DNA of 55,902 nucleotides from Nocardia seriolae NBRC 15557 (GCF_007990715.1 NZ_BJWY01000033.1:1-55902); one strand, 5' to 3'. Shown: positions 45,977-54,721, counted from the stretch's first letter. A program made the numbers and translations. The notes: generated by a model from the sequence alone, not told the origin.

Positions 45977-46468
45977 GTGGAGTTCGACGTCACCATCGAG
46001 ATCCCCCGGGGTCAGCGCAACAAGTACGAGGTCGATCACGAGACCGGACGCGTGCGCCTGGACCGCTACCTCTACACCCCGATGATGTACCCGGCCGACT
46101 ACGGCTACATCGAGAACACCCTGGGCGGCGACGGCGACCCGCTGGACTGCATGGTGCTGCTGCCCGAGCCGGTGTTCCCGGGCGTGCTGGTCGAGGCCCG
46201 TCCGGTCGGCGTGCTCATCATGAGCGACGAGGCCGGCACCGACGAGAAGCTGGTCGCGGTCCCCAACAAGGACAAGCGCTGGGATCACATCCAGGACGTC
46301 GAGGACATCCCGGAGTTCCAGCGCAAGGAGATCGCGCACTTCTTCGAGCGCTACAAGGACCTGGAGCCCGGCAAGTGGGTCAAGGTCGAGGGCTGGGAGG
46401 GCCGCGAGAAGGCCGAGAAGCTGGTCGGCGAGGCGTACGCCCGGCTGAAGGAGCAGGGCGGGCACTGA
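45977..46468 (+). CDS. ppa: Inorganic pyrophosphatase
   Basis: 163 residues, GTG start at 45977 with AAGGAG five bases ahead. Family I soluble PPase: [17 protein letters not shown], Asp-rich active site [21 protein letters not shown], and [18 protein letters not shown]. Mycobacterial PPases carry two His near the active site; NKDKRWDHI provides one of the family-typical positions. Order dacB-ppa divergent as in Rv3627c-Rv3628. Confidence 0.97.
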   Translation: MEFDVTIEIPRGQRNKYEVDHETGRVRLDRYLYTPMMYPADYGYIENTLGGDGDPLDCMVLLPEPVFPGVLVEARPVGVLIMSDEAGTDEKLVAVPNKDKRWDHIQDVEDIPEFQRKEIAHFFERYKDLEPGKWVKVEGWEGREKAEKLVGEAYARLKEQGGH

Positions 46469-46481
46469 GCCCGATGCTCGA

Positions 46482-46508
46482 GGGGCGGCGCGGATTCCGC
46501 GCCGCCCC
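46482..46508. terminator. Bidirectional terminator between ppa and MFS genes
   Basis: A perfect 12-bp stem GGGGCGGCGCGG/CCGCGCCGCCCC with an ATT loop, 13 bases after ppa and 7 bases before the convergent MFS stop. Confidence 0.8.
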
Positions 46509-46514
46509 TTCGCT

Positions 46515-48170
46515 TTACTCCGCCGCGGTCGTCAACCCGGCTGTCGTGCGCAGCGGGACTTCCTTCCACAGCAGCACCAGCAGGAAGGCGACCAGCGTCA
46601 CCGCGGACGTGGTCAGGAAGACCGTCGACAGGGCGTCCGCGAAACCGACCTTGAACGGTTGCGCGAGTACGGGATTCAGCTTCTGGATCACCGAGCTGTC
46701 ATTGAGCACGCCCTGCGCCGCCGAGGTGTCGTGGTTCAGAATCCCTTGCGACAGCGCCATATCCGCCGGGTTCCCGTCGTATGCGCCACTGGCGACCGCC
46801 TGCTGGAAGGCCGGATCCTGCCCCGCTTCGAGCAGTTGCGAACGGATATTGGGGCCGAGCCGGTCGAACAGGATCGAGAGGAACACCGCCGCGCCCAGGG
46901 TGCCGCCGATCTGGCGGAAGAAGGTGGCCGCGGCCGTCGAGACGCCCATGTCCTTGGGCGGCAACGCATTCTGCAGCGCCACGATGAGCGGCTGCATGAG
47001 ATTGCCCAGGCCGAAGCCCACGCACAGCATGAACAGCACCACGATCCAGAAGGCGGTGTCGGCCTTCAGGAAGTGCAGCAGGAACAGCCCGATCGTGATC
47101 ATGGCCGCGCCCAGCAGCGTGTAGATCCGGTAATGCCCGGTGCGCGAGATCAATTGGCCCGACACCACCGAGCCGATCATCATCCCCAGCACCATGGGGA
47201 TCATCTGCAGACCGCCGATCATCGGGCTCGCACCACGATCGGCCTGCAAATACTGTGGCAGCAACAGGATTCCGCCGAACATGCCCGCTCCGACCACGCA
47301 CGAGATGACCACCCCGAGCGCGAAGGTCCGATTCCGGAAGATGCGCAACGGCACCAGCGCCGCGTCCCCCAGCGCGGCCTCCACCGCCACGAATCCGACG
47401 ATTCCCAGCACCCCGATGCCGTAGCAGAGCAGCGCTCGCACACTGCTCCAGCCCCAGTCGCGGCCCTGCTGCGCCACCACCAGCAGCGGGGTCACCGCGA
47501 TGATGAGCGCCAGCGCGCCCCAATAGTCCACGCGGTCACGGGATTTCTCGCGCTGTGGCAGGTGCAGCACCCGGGTCACCACGACCAGGGTGAACAATCC
47601 GATGGGCACGTTCACAAGGAATACCCAGCGCCAGCCCGCGATCCCGAGAATGCTGTGCTGCCCCGCGAACAGCCCACCCAGCACCGGTCCGATCACGCTG
47701 GAGGTGCCGAACACGGCCAGGAAATACCCTTGGTACCTGGATCTTTCGCGGGGACTCACGATATCGCCGACGATGGTCAGCGCCAGCGACATGAGCCCGC
47801 CCGCTCCCAGCCCCTGCAGGGCCCGGAACACGGCCAGCTCGTACATGGACTGCGCGAAGGTGCACAGCAGCGATCCGGTCACGAAGATCGAGATGGAGGC
47901 CAGGGAGAAGGGCTTGCGCCCGTACATATCCGAGAGCTTGCCGTAGAGCGGCGTGGCCAGCGTGGCGGTGATCAGATACGCGGTCGTGGCCCACGCCTGC
48001 AGCGAATACCCGTTCAGGTCATCGGCAATGGTGCGAATGGCCGTCGAGACGATGGTCTGATCGAGCGCCGCGAGCAGGATCCCCAGCAGCAATCCGCTGA
48101 GTATCACCAAAATCTGCCGATGCGTGAAGCCGCCCTCGCCGGTCGACTCGCTCACCTCGGATGTCGCCAT
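46515..48170 (-). CDS. MFS drug transporter, DHA2 family (14 TM)
   Basis: 551 residues with about 14 membrane helices. Signature segments: motif D-like ALDQTIVSTAIRTIA in helix 1, motif A GKLSDMYGRKP, and the antiporter motif C region FGTSSVIGPVLGGLF. This is the EmrB/QacA subfamily of proton-driven multidrug exporters. A long loop near residues 435-490 precedes the last helix. ATG at 48170 has GGAGG seven bases upstream. No adjacent regulator. Confidence 0.92.
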   Translation of the reverse strand: MATSEVSESTGEGGFTHRQILVILSGLLLGILLAALDQTIVSTAIRTIADDLNGYSLQAWATTAYLITATLATPLYGKLSDMYGRKPFSLASISIFVTGSLLCTFAQSMYELAVFRALQGLGAGGLMSLALTIVGDIVSPRERSRYQGYFLAVFGTSSVIGPVLGGLFAGQHSILGIAGWRWVFLVNVPIGLFTLVVVTRVLHLPQREKSRDRVDYWGALALIIAVTPLLVVAQQGRDWGWSSVRALLCYGIGVLGIVGFVAVEAALGDAALVPLRIFRNRTFALGVVISCVVGAGMFGGILLLPQYLQADRGASPMIGGLQMIPMVLGMMIGSVVSGQLISRTGHYRIYTLLGAAMITIGLFLLHFLKADTAFWIVVLFMLCVGFGLGNLMQPLIVALQNALPPKDMGVSTAAATFFRQIGGTLGAAVFLSILFDRLGPNIRSQLLEAGQDPAFQQAVASGAYDGNPADMALSQGILNHDTSAAQGVLNDSSVIQKLNPVLAQPFKVGFADALSTVFLTTSAVTLVAFLLVLLWKEVPLRTTAGLTTAAE

Positions 48171-48249
48171 GGCCAAACCTCCGGTACCCGCCCAACGATA
48201 GGCCGGGAACCGGAGGTGCGCAGTCCTTTTTCAGGCGAACCCGAAGGGG

Positions 48250-49070
48250 CTACTTGCCTTTGAACTCGGGCGGCCGCTTTTCGAAGACCGCGGTGATCGC
48301 CTCGGTCAGGTCCTCGGAGGGCAGGAACGCGGAGTTCCAGGCCGACACGTAGCGCAGCCCGTCCGCGATCCGCCCGCGCTTGGGCTGATCCAGCACATCC
48401 TTGATGCCCCGCACCACCAGCGGCGGGTTTGCCGCGATTTCGCGGGCCATCGCGTAGGCGGCATCGAGCACGGCATCCTGATCCGCGAACACGTCGTTGA
48501 CCAGACCGATCTTCTCGGCCCGCGCGGCGTCGATGTCCTTGCCGGTGTAGGCGAGTTCGCGCACGTGCCCCTCGCCGATGATCCCCGGCAGCCGGTGCAG
48601 CGACCGATGTCGGCGACGATGGCCACCTTGGCCTCGCGCAGGCTGAACTTGGCGTCGGCGCTGGCCAGCCGGACGTCGGCCGCGGCGATCAGGTCCAGCC
48701 CGCCGCCGATGCACCAGCCCGAGATGGCCGCGATGACCGGCTTGGCGCAGTCGGCGACCGCGGTGACCGAGTCCTGCATGCTGCGCACGTGCTTGAGGAA
48801 GTCGGTGCGCGGCCCGGCCAGCGCCTTGTCGGCCAGCAGCGGCCCGAACAGCGGGCTCATGGCGGGCAGGTCGAGGCCGTAGGAGAAGTGCTTGCCGGAT
48901 CCGGTGAGCACGATGGCGCGAACCTCGGGGTCGGCGTCGAGTTCGCCGAAGACGAGCGGCAGCTCACGCCAGAAGTCCGGGCCCATGGCATTGCCCTTGC
49001 CGGGACCGGTGAGCGTCACCTGGGCGATGTGGTCCTTGCTTTCGACCTCGAAAGCCTTCCATTCGGTCAT
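48250..49070 (-). pseudogene. Enoyl-CoA hydratase/isomerase gene with a -1 frameshift
   Basis: From ATG 49070 the protein is a normal crotonase: ELDADPEVRAIVLTGSGKHFSYGLDL (oxyanion loop, in two parts), then AISGWCIGGGLDLIAAADVRLA and REAKVAIVADIG. At about 48600-48606 one base is missing, and the family sequence continues in another frame: LHRLPGIIGEGHVRELAYTG, then AARAEKIGLVNDVF, up to PPEFKGK and stop at 48250. Adding one base would give about 273 residues, the usual length. Both halves show no further damage, so the change is recent or a sequencing error. Confidence 0.85.
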
Positions 49071-49216
49071 CGGTCCAGCGTATCTGGGGTGCCGGCGGTC
49101 CGGCAGACCGGTGTAAACCCTGTGCTAAATCTGCTGCGTACCAGTGCCTTCCGGGCGGTTCCGGGGCCACGATTAGCGCGTCCGCACATTCTGCGATTCC
49201 CGTTTGTGAGGTCACG

Positions 49217-49537
49217 ATGTTGATGCATCACGGAATCGGCCTCGACCGCTTCAATTCGCTCTCCCGCCTGCGCGCAATTCACGCACTGTACGAGTGTTGC
49301 TGCAATGTCACCTGGGCGCAGAAGCTCGCCGACGGCCGCCCCTATCCGGGTTACGCCGCACTGCAGACGGCCGCCGCCGCCGAACTGCACGCCCTGTCCG
49401 CGGTGGACCTGGAGCGGGTCTTCGATTCCTGTGTCCGCGAGCAGGTTTCGGGCCGCACCGTCGAGGAGCTGATCCCCGTCGTGCGCGCCCGCATCCACGA
49501 GCTGCTGGGCCCGGAGGAGGGCTACCCCGACTATTGA
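49217..49537 (+). CDS. Small protein resembling OHCU decarboxylase domain
   Basis: 106 residues. FNSLSRLRAIHALYECCCNVTWAQKLADGRPY, in parts, and EELIPVVRARIHELLG resemble the ends of 2-oxo-4-hydroxy-4-carboxy-5-ureidoimidazoline decarboxylase (urate pathway), but the middle with the catalytic HPRIG region is absent, so that activity is unlikely. It has a CCC triplet of Cys. ATG 49217 or 49223. No urate genes nearby. Could be an unrelated small helical protein. Confidence 0.6.
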   Translation: MLMHHGIGLDRFNSLSRLRAIHALYECCCNVTWAQKLADGRPYPGYAALQTAAAAELHALSAVDLERVFDSCVREQVSGRTVEELIPVVRARIHELLGPEEGYPDY

Positions 49538-49577
49538 TCCCCCGCACATTCACCGCAATCGCCTTACCCTGGTTCCC

Positions 49578-50051
49578 ATGCGCAGGTCGCTGCCACCGGT
49601 CGCGTCGAGGGTTTCCGACACCTTGATAGCGCGCGGCCATCACGGTGTGATCATCACTCAGCCCAATCCCACCCATACCGCGCAGGAAGCCGCCGAGGCG
49701 CTCGGGGTGACGGTCGGAGCCATCACCAAGTCGCTGGTCTGCCTGCTCGACGACGATCCGGTGCTGCTGCTGGTCTCCGGCGCGCACCAGGGCGATCTGG
49801 ACCGCACCGGCGAGCGACTCGAGGGCACCCTCACCCGCGCACCCGCGGCTATGGTGCGGGAAGTCACCGGGCAGCCCATCGGCGGCGTCGCACCGCTCGG
49901 GCATCCCACCAATCTGCCCACCTTCGTGGACAACGCGCTCTCGCAGCATCAGGAGCTGTGGGCGGCGGGCGGGCATCCGAACACGGTGTTCCGCACGACC
50001 TTCGGGGAGCTGGTGCGCATCACCGCGGGGCTGGCCATCGACGTGGACTGA
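49578..50051 (+). CDS. YbaK/EbsC-family aminoacyl-tRNA deacylase
   Basis: 157 residues. TAQEAAEALGVTVGAITKSLVCLLDDDPVLLLVSG carries the conserved Lys of the YbaK fold (in two parts), with GQPIGGVAPLGHP and FVDNALSQHQELWAAGGHPNTVF (GGxR/GG..nT region). Such proteins hydrolyse mischarged Cys- or Pro-tRNA, usually Cys-tRNA(Pro) for YbaK. ATG 49578; not coupled to its neighbours. Confidence 0.9.
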   Translation: MRRSLPPVASRVSDTLIARGHHGVIITQPNPTHTAQEAAEALGVTVGAITKSLVCLLDDDPVLLLVSGAHQGDLDRTGERLEGTLTRAPAAMVREVTGQPIGGVAPLGHPTNLPTFVDNALSQHQELWAAGGHPNTVFRTTFGELVRITAGLAIDVD

Positions 50052-50106
50052 GCGATTTCTTGCCGCGCGGGGAATAACCGGGCGCTCGACCACGTAGGTT
50101 CGAGAC

Positions 50107-50187
50107 ATGAGGGAGCGCAGCGAGCGAATCGAAGACACAGCGCGCATCGCGCACGCCGGAGCCGAGCGCAGCGAGGCGGAGGCGTGA
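50107..50187 (+). CDS. 26-codon repeat-derived mini-ORF coupled to flavin reductase gene
   Basis: ATG 50107 to TGA 50185-50187, encoding [20 protein letters not shown] then RSEAEA. Its TGA overlaps the GTG start of the next gene, and GGAGG of that gene lies inside it. The charged, Arg/Glu-repetitive sequence derives from the GAGCGCAGCGAGCG-type extragenic motif common in actinobacterial genomes, so it may be non-coding sequence that merely stays open. Translation is possible and would couple to the reductase. Confidence 0.35.
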   Translation: MRERSERIEDTARIAHAGAERSEAEA

Positions 50188-50732
50188 GCGATTCCCCGAC
50201 GCCCGGCACCGAGCTACACGTGCCCGACGATCTGAGCGGCATAACCGCGCAGCAGTATCGCGCCGCCATGCGGCACTATCCGGCGGGCGTCACCATCGTC
50301 ACCCTGAACTCGGAGAACGGTCCCGTCGGTTTCACTGCCACCTCGTTCGCCTCGCTCTCCGCGCAGCCCCCGCTCATCTCGTTCAATATCGCCGAGACCT
50401 CCTCCAGCATCGAGGCCATGCTGCGGGCCGAATCGCTGGTGGTGCACTTCCTGGGCGAGCATCAGAAGCATCTGGCCCAGCGGTTCAGCCGGTCCGCGGA
50501 GGAACGCTTCACCGACCGGTCGCTATGGACGACGCTCGGCACCGGCGAACCTGTCCTGCACGGCACCCCCATCTGGGTCCGCGCGACCGTCCACCAGCTC
50601 CTCCCGATCGGCGACCACACCCTGATCATCGGTCTGGTCACCCAGGTGCACGACAACACCGCCGACTCCCCCGCAGTCGGCCCGCTGGTCTACTACAACG
50701 GCGCTTACCACCGCGCCGAGATCGCCGACTGA
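50184..50732 (+). CDS. Flavin reductase (FMN-binding split barrel)
   Basis: 182 residues, GTG start with GGAGG upstream. [41 protein letters not shown] and [18 protein letters not shown] are typical of the flavin reductase-like domain supplying reduced flavin to two-component monooxygenases, or of HpaC/RutF-like enzymes. No monooxygenase partner lies beside it. Confidence 0.88.
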   Translation: MSDSPTPGTELHVPDDLSGITAQQYRAAMRHYPAGVTIVTLNSENGPVGFTATSFASLSAQPPLISFNIAETSSSIEAMLRAESLVVHFLGEHQKHLAQRFSRSAEERFTDRSLWTTLGTGEPVLHGTPIWVRATVHQLLPIGDHTLIIGLVTQVHDNTADSPAVGPLVYYNGAYHRAEIAD

Positions 50733-50733
50733 T

Positions 50734-51381
50734 TCACGCCGCGGCCGATGCGGCCGTCCCGATCCCCAGCGCCGCGAGAATCGCCGCACTCGCCTGTTCC
50801 AGCCGGGCCCGGATCTTCGGCCGCTTCAGCAGGGCCACCGCCCGCGCGGCCGCCACCGCCAGCACGATCATTTCGATTGCGGCGACGGTGGATTCGATCG
50901 CACCGAGGGTGAGCGTGTTCAAGAACGTCACCTGAACCAGGAACTGCGGCAGCACCGCGAGATAGAACAAACCCACCTTCGGATTGAAAACACAGGACAG
51001 CAAACCGGCAGCGAACGCCGAGCGAATCGATACCGGCTTGCCCTGCGCCACCTGAACTTCGGTCTCCCCGGAATCCTCGCCCTGCCCCCGCCGATGCGCC
51101 AGCAGCGCCCGAATCCCCAGGTACACCAGGTAGATTCCGCCGATCACCTTGAGCGTGCGATATGCGGTCGCCGACTGTTCCAGCAGCGCGGCCACGCCCG
51201 CCGCGACCACGGTCGCCCACACGATCCCGCCGAACGCCGACCCCACCGCCGCGGCGATGCCGGGTCGCGATCCGGCCATCGAGAAGCGCAGTACCAGAAA
51301 GGTATCCGGGCCCGGGGTGAGCGCCAGCAGCACACACAACCCGACGAAACTCAGCAACAGCGCAAAACTCATGCCCTCCAT
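50734..51381 (-). CDS. LysE-family amino-acid exporter
   Basis: 215 residues with about six membrane helices. The family signature is ALTPGPDTFLVLR in helix 1, followed by GIAAAVGSAFGGIVWATVVAAG and VIGGIYLVYLGIRALL; a hydrophilic loop follows, then AFAAGLLSCVFNPKVGLFYLAVLPQF in two parts. RhtB/LysE proteins export amino acids such as homoserine or lysine. It ends one base after the flavin reductase stop, convergently, with no terminator between. Confidence 0.9.
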   Translation of the reverse strand: MEGMSFALLLSFVGLCVLLALTPGPDTFLVLRFSMAGSRPGIAAAVGSAFGGIVWATVVAAGVAALLEQSATAYRTLKVIGGIYLVYLGIRALLAHRRGQGEDSGETEVQVAQGKPVSIRSAFAAGLLSCVFNPKVGLFYLAVLPQFLVQVTFLNTLTLGAIESTVAAIEMIVLAVAAARAVALLKRPKIRARLEQASAAILAALGIGTAASAAA

Positions 51382-51440
51382 GGCAACCCATTGCCGCGCC
51401 CCGACGCAAGGGCGCTGCCGTCGCCCCCCGCGAAGTCGCC

Positions 51441-51471
51441 GTTGACCCTGCCCCCGACGAACAGGGTCAAC
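51441..51471. terminator. Hairpin between LysE and heme oxygenase genes
   Basis: A perfect 10-bp stem GTTGACCCTG/CAGGGTCAAC with an 11-base loop, upstream of the LysE gene start. It may end read-through from heme oxygenase or serve as an operator. Confidence 0.45.
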
Positions 51472-51492
51472 GACTTACCGGGCAGACAGCAC

Positions 51493-51536
51493 GAAGGCCG
51501 CCTCCCCCGCCTGATGAAACGGGGCCGACGGCCTTC
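51493..51536 (-). terminator. Terminator of heme oxygenase
   Basis: Stem GAAGGCCG/CGGCCTTC (51493-51500 with 51529-51536) plus an inner CCCCG/CGGGG pairing, 12 bases beyond the stop. Confidence 0.6.
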
Positions 51537-51548
51537 TGGGCAGCGATT

Positions 51549-52208
51549 TCAGTTCCGCGCGCTGAACTCGGCACCCAGCTCACGGAACAGATCGGTGTTC
51601 ATCGTGAACGCCAAGCGCGCCTCGTCGAGCACGCGATCGACCTCGGGACCTTCGAGGGGAAGCCGGTCCAGGCTCTCGCGGTACTCGCGCTTGAACGCGG
51701 CCGGATTGGCGATTCCGTCGAAGACGTAGAAGCGCACGCCGTCGCCCTTCTTGGGCAGGTTCCACTGCTTCTCCGCGGTGCCGCGAATGACCTGGCCGCC
51801 CGAGAGATCACCCAGGTAGCGGGTGTAGTGGTGGACGACGTAGCCGGCCGACCACGCATCGGCGCACTCCTCGATGCGTGCGGCGTAGGCGGCGGTCGAG
51901 GGCAGCGCGGTCAGCTGCTCGCGCCAGTTCTCCCCGCCGAGGTAGGCCAGGTCGGACTCCAGCGCGGCCCGCCGCGCCAGTTCGGGCTTGACGAACGGAC
52001 CCGCGACCGGATCGGAAGCCAGTGCGTCGGAATGCTTTTCGAGGGCGGCGTAGACGAACCACAGCTGCGCGGTGTACCGGTAGAACGCCTCCACGCCGAG
52101 CTGCCCGGTGAGCATGTCCCGCATGAACGTGGAGTGTTCGGCCTCGTTGTGCTGCTGCTCGGTCGCGGTGCGGATCAGCGTCGAGAACGGGGTGCCGGTG
52201 TCCAACAT
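51549..52208 (-). CDS. Biliverdin-producing heme oxygenase
   Basis: 219 residues, ATG at 52208 with GGAGCG upstream. It degrades heme to release iron, biliverdin and CO. The proximal heme-ligand His is in QQHNEAEHSTFMRDML and the distal glycine-rich helix is YTRYLGDLSGGQVI, both as in corynebacterial HmuO. A partial IdeR/DtxR box lies in the promoter region, fitting induction by iron shortage. Confidence 0.92.
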   Translation of the reverse strand: MLDTGTPFSTLIRTATEQQHNEAEHSTFMRDMLTGQLGVEAFYRYTAQLWFVYAALEKHSDALASDPVAGPFVKPELARRAALESDLAYLGGENWREQLTALPSTAAYAARIEECADAWSAGYVVHHYTRYLGDLSGGQVIRGTAEKQWNLPKKGDGVRFYVFDGIANPAAFKREYRESLDRLPLEGPEVDRVLDEARLAFTMNTDLFRELGAEFSARN

Positions 52209-52240
52209 GGTCGCGCTCCTCGTGATCAACTTCGGGGCAT

Positions 52241-52259
52241 CCCACTTTGGCTACCCTAA
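52241..52259 (-). promoter_or_regulatory. Possible IdeR/DtxR box
   Basis: On the minus strand TTAGGGTAGCCAAAGTGGG matches the left half of the IdeR consensus (TTAGGTTAG) at 8 of 9 positions, but the right half poorly. It lies 33 bases upstream of the heme oxygenase start. Confidence 0.35.
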
Positions 52260-52390
52260 CTTCACCTCGACCATACGCCTCAGCAACGATCGCGCGATTC
52301 GAACTTTGCGGCCCACCCGATCCAACTTTCGGACGATTTTTCCGAACCGGACGTGCCGTCCGTCACAGCCCGCCGCACGCCGCGGCGGGG

Positions 52391-52420
52391 TTGACAAGCT
52401 CGCGAATCATCTGCCAGTCT
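52391..52420 (+). promoter_or_regulatory. Promoter of the SAM-IV riboswitch transcript
   Basis: Perfect -35 TTGACA (52391-52396), 18-bp spacer and -10 CAGTCT (52415-52420). Transcription would begin about 52427-52430, at the riboswitch 5' end. Confidence 0.6.
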
Positions 52421-52429
52421 CTGCAATCA

Positions 52430-52545
52430 GGTCATGAGTACCAGCGTCAAGCCCCGGCTAGCTGGTCGGCAACCCTCCCTCCGCGGCGGGGTGCTCCGGG
52501 TGACGACCGGGCCGTAGCCCGACCGGGCACGGCAAGCGCGGACTC
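52430..52545 (+). ncRNA. SAM-IV riboswitch
   Basis: The sequence follows the known mycobacterial SAM-IV aptamer almost throughout: GTCATGAGTACCAGCGTCAA at the start, then GCCCCGGCTAGCTGGTCGGC, AACCCTCC, CGCGGCGGGGTGC, TCCGGGTGACGACC closing P1, and GGCAAGCGCGG near the end, the pseudoknot-forming segment. SAM-IV aptamers bind S-adenosylmethionine and lower expression of sulfur genes in actinomycetes. No intrinsic terminator follows; a CGATCG...CGATCG stem lies in the 60-base linker, so control may be at translation of the gene at 52608. Confidence 0.93.
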
Positions 52546-52607
52546 TCGATCGATTCCTTTTCGGATATAGCCCGATCGCGCGTCCATGAACCCGATGGGA
52601 TTTCGTG

Positions 52608-53921
52608 ATGACCGCATTCGCCGACCAGACCTGTGCCGCCCTCGCCACCGTGTCCGGCTGTGATCTCCAGGTTCCGCTCGTCCAGGGCGGGACCATCGGC
52701 TACGCCAACTTCGACTACGCCGCCAGCGCCCCCGCATTGCAGCAGGTCACCGACCGGATCGCCGAGCTGCTGCCGTTCTACGCCAGCGTGCACCGCGGCG
52801 CCGGCTACGCCTCCCGGATCTCCACCGACTGCTACGAGTCGGCCCGCGGCTCGGTCGCCCGCTTCCTGAACACGGCCGACGACCAGGTCGTGGTCTTCAC
52901 CCGCAACACCACCGACTCGCTGAACCTGCTGGCCTGCTGCGTGCCCGGCGACACCGTGGTGCTGGACGTCGAACACCACGCCAACTTCCTGCCCTGGGCC
53001 CGCCGCGGCCGCCGGGTGGTGCCGATCGCCGACACCATCGAGGAGACCATTCAGCGCGTGGTCGCCGAGCTCTGCTCGAAACCCGCTGCGCTGCTGGCGG
53101 TTACCGGCGCATCCAATGTGACCGGTGAGCTGCTGCCGCTGGAGCGGCTGGCCTGGATCGCGCACCAGTGCGGCACCCGCATCCTGGTGGACGCCGCCCA
53201 GCTGGCCCCGCACCGCCGCATCGACCTGCGCACCACCGGCATCGACTATCTCGCCTTCTCCGGCCACAAGGCCTACGCACCGTTCGGCGCGGGCGTGCTG
53301 GTCGGCCGCCGCGACTGGCTGGACGCCGCGCAGCCCTACCTGGCGGGCGGCGGCGCGGTGCGCTCGGTCAGCACCGACAGCGTCGAGTGGGCCCCGGCCC
53401 CGCAGCGCCACGAGGCCGGTTCGCCGAACGTGCTCGGGGTGGCCGCCCTGGCCGCCGCCTGCGACGCCCTCGCCGATCTCGACGAGACGACCGTCGTCGA
53501 GCACGAGCAGTACCTCACCCACCGCCTGCGCTACGGCCTGAAAACCGTTCCGGGCGTGAACTTCCTGCGCATCTGGCGCGACAGCACCGACGCCGTCGGC
53601 ATTGTCGCCTTCACCATCGACGGCTTCGAGCCCGGCCGGGTGGCCGCCTATCTCTCGGCCGAGCACGGCATCGGCGTGCGCGACGGCCGCTTCTGCGCCC
53701 ACCCGCTGCTGTCCCGCCTCGGCGTCGACGCCGCCCTGCGCGCCAGCATCGGCCTCGGCACCACCGCCGCCGACGTGGACCGGCTCATCGACGCCATCGC
53801 CACCCTGGTCGAGAACGGCCCCGCGTGGAATTACGCCCACACCGAAGGACATTGGAACCCGGTCCCGGAGACCCGCCCCTTCAACGGCTCGGCCGACGGC
53901 TCCGCACCCTGCGGATTCTGA
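52608..53921 (+). CDS. Class V aminotransferase, cysteine-desulfurase-like, SAM-riboswitch controlled
   Basis: 437 residues. PLP fold type I, class V. The Schiff-base Lys is in YLAFSGHKAYAPFGAG, the PLP Asp in TRILVDAAQLAPH, and the substrate loop in VEHHANFLPW (HH-N, as in SufS/CsdA). The Cys expected in the desulfurase active loop is not clear (RDGRFCAHPLLS has one Cys near the expected region). ATG 52608 or GTG 52605. A SAM-IV riboswitch upstream suggests a role in cysteine/methionine sulfur metabolism rather than Fe-S assembly. Confidence 0.87.
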   Translation: MTAFADQTCAALATVSGCDLQVPLVQGGTIGYANFDYAASAPALQQVTDRIAELLPFYASVHRGAGYASRISTDCYESARGSVARFLNTADDQVVVFTRNTTDSLNLLACCVPGDTVVLDVEHHANFLPWARRGRRVVPIADTIEETIQRVVAELCSKPAALLAVTGASNVTGELLPLERLAWIAHQCGTRILVDAAQLAPHRRIDLRTTGIDYLAFSGHKAYAPFGAGVLVGRRDWLDAAQPYLAGGGAVRSVSTDSVEWAPAPQRHEAGSPNVLGVAALAAACDALADLDETTVVEHEQYLTHRLRYGLKTVPGVNFLRIWRDSTDAVGIVAFTIDGFEPGRVAAYLSAEHGIGVRDGRFCAHPLLSRLGVDAALRASIGLGTTAADVDRLIDAIATLVENGPAWNYAHTEGHWNPVPETRPFNGSADGSAPCGF

Positions 53922-53936
53922 GCCGCGGATTCCGAA

Positions 53937-54125
53937 CTACGGCACGAGGTATCGGGCCGCGAGCTCCTCGATCAGGGGATCGTCCTCGGCCACCGCGTCC
54001 AGGCGGTCGAGGTCGTCGCGGACCGAGACCTGCCGGGTGTCCTCCAGATCCGGATCCGGCGGCCCGTCCTCCTCGAGCTGACGCACCAGCTTCTCGCGCA
54101 CGCGGGACTTCAACGAATCGCTCAT
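53937..54125 (-). CDS. Small acidic protein, unknown function
   Basis: 62 residues from ATG 54125: MSDSLKSRVREKLVRQLEED, then an acidic linker and DDPLIEELAARYLVP. A short helical protein with conserved-looking ends; not recognised. It follows the DUF2752 gene by 20 bases and is probably co-transcribed with it. Confidence 0.5.
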   Translation of the reverse strand: MSDSLKSRVREKLVRQLEEDGPPDPDLEDTRQVSVRDDLDRLDAVAEDDPLIEELAARYLVP

Positions 54126-54145
54126 ACCCAGAGCATGCCCCAGGA

Positions 54146-54595
54146 CTAAACGGGGGCGATCCAGCTCCCCCACGGCGTGTTCCGGACAACGGTGAAGACG
54201 AAGAGGAACGCCAGCGCCACCCACATCGCCGATTTGGGCAGGACCTGCGGTAGTCGCGGCGGGGTCGAACTGCCCCGGAACCCGCGCACCAGCCAGGTTC
54301 CCCACCAGGCGATGAATCCGAGGGTGAGCGGCAGGATCAGCACATTGCTCTGAATGGCGTCGAGAAAGCGGCCATCGGTGAGGTTGTGCAACCCGCGCAG
54401 CCCGCCGCAGCCGGGGCACCAGTATCCGGTGAGTTCGTAGAACGGGCAGACCCCGTAGGAGTTCTGCACGTGCGGATCCCGGAAGTGCAGCAGCGCCAGC
54501 CCGCCGGCCACCGCCCCGCCCGCCAGCAGCGGTAGCCCGACGCCGAGCCACCGCGGGCGCGCGGGCGATTCCATGGCTGCTGCGGTGATATCCAC
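54146..54595 (-). CDS. DUF2752 membrane protein
   Basis: About 149 residues from GTG 54595; ATG 54574 is possible. The family core is unmistakable: YGVCPFYELTGYWCPGCGGLRGLHNLTDGR, given in parts here as GVCPFYELTG and CPGCGGLRG, with hydrophobic helices before and after. DUF2752 proteins are small membrane proteins with conserved Cys and no assigned function. Confidence 0.85.
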   Translation of the reverse strand: MDITAAAMESPARPRWLGVGLPLLAGGAVAGGLALLHFRDPHVQNSYGVCPFYELTGYWCPGCGGLRGLHNLTDGRFLDAIQSNVLILPLTLGFIAWWGTWLVRGFRGSSTPPRLPQVLPKSAMWVALAFLFVFTVVRNTPWGSWIAPV

Positions 54596-54721
54596 GACCC
54601 CCAACGGTAGCCGCGTCACCGGCAACCTGCCAGATCACACCGAACTTCGCACCCCCACGTGTCGAGCGCGCTTGGGTATGCTGCCCCGGCAATCATTTTC
54701 GAGTTCGGGGGAATTCCACTC

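Noticed and set aside
48250..49070. Programmed frameshift in the enoyl-CoA hydratase gene
   Set aside because: No slippery heptamer or downstream stem, and this family is not known to use frameshifting.
49217..49537. Functional urate-pathway OHCU decarboxylase
   Set aside because: The catalytic middle of the family is missing and no urate genes are adjacent; kept only as a domain resemblance.
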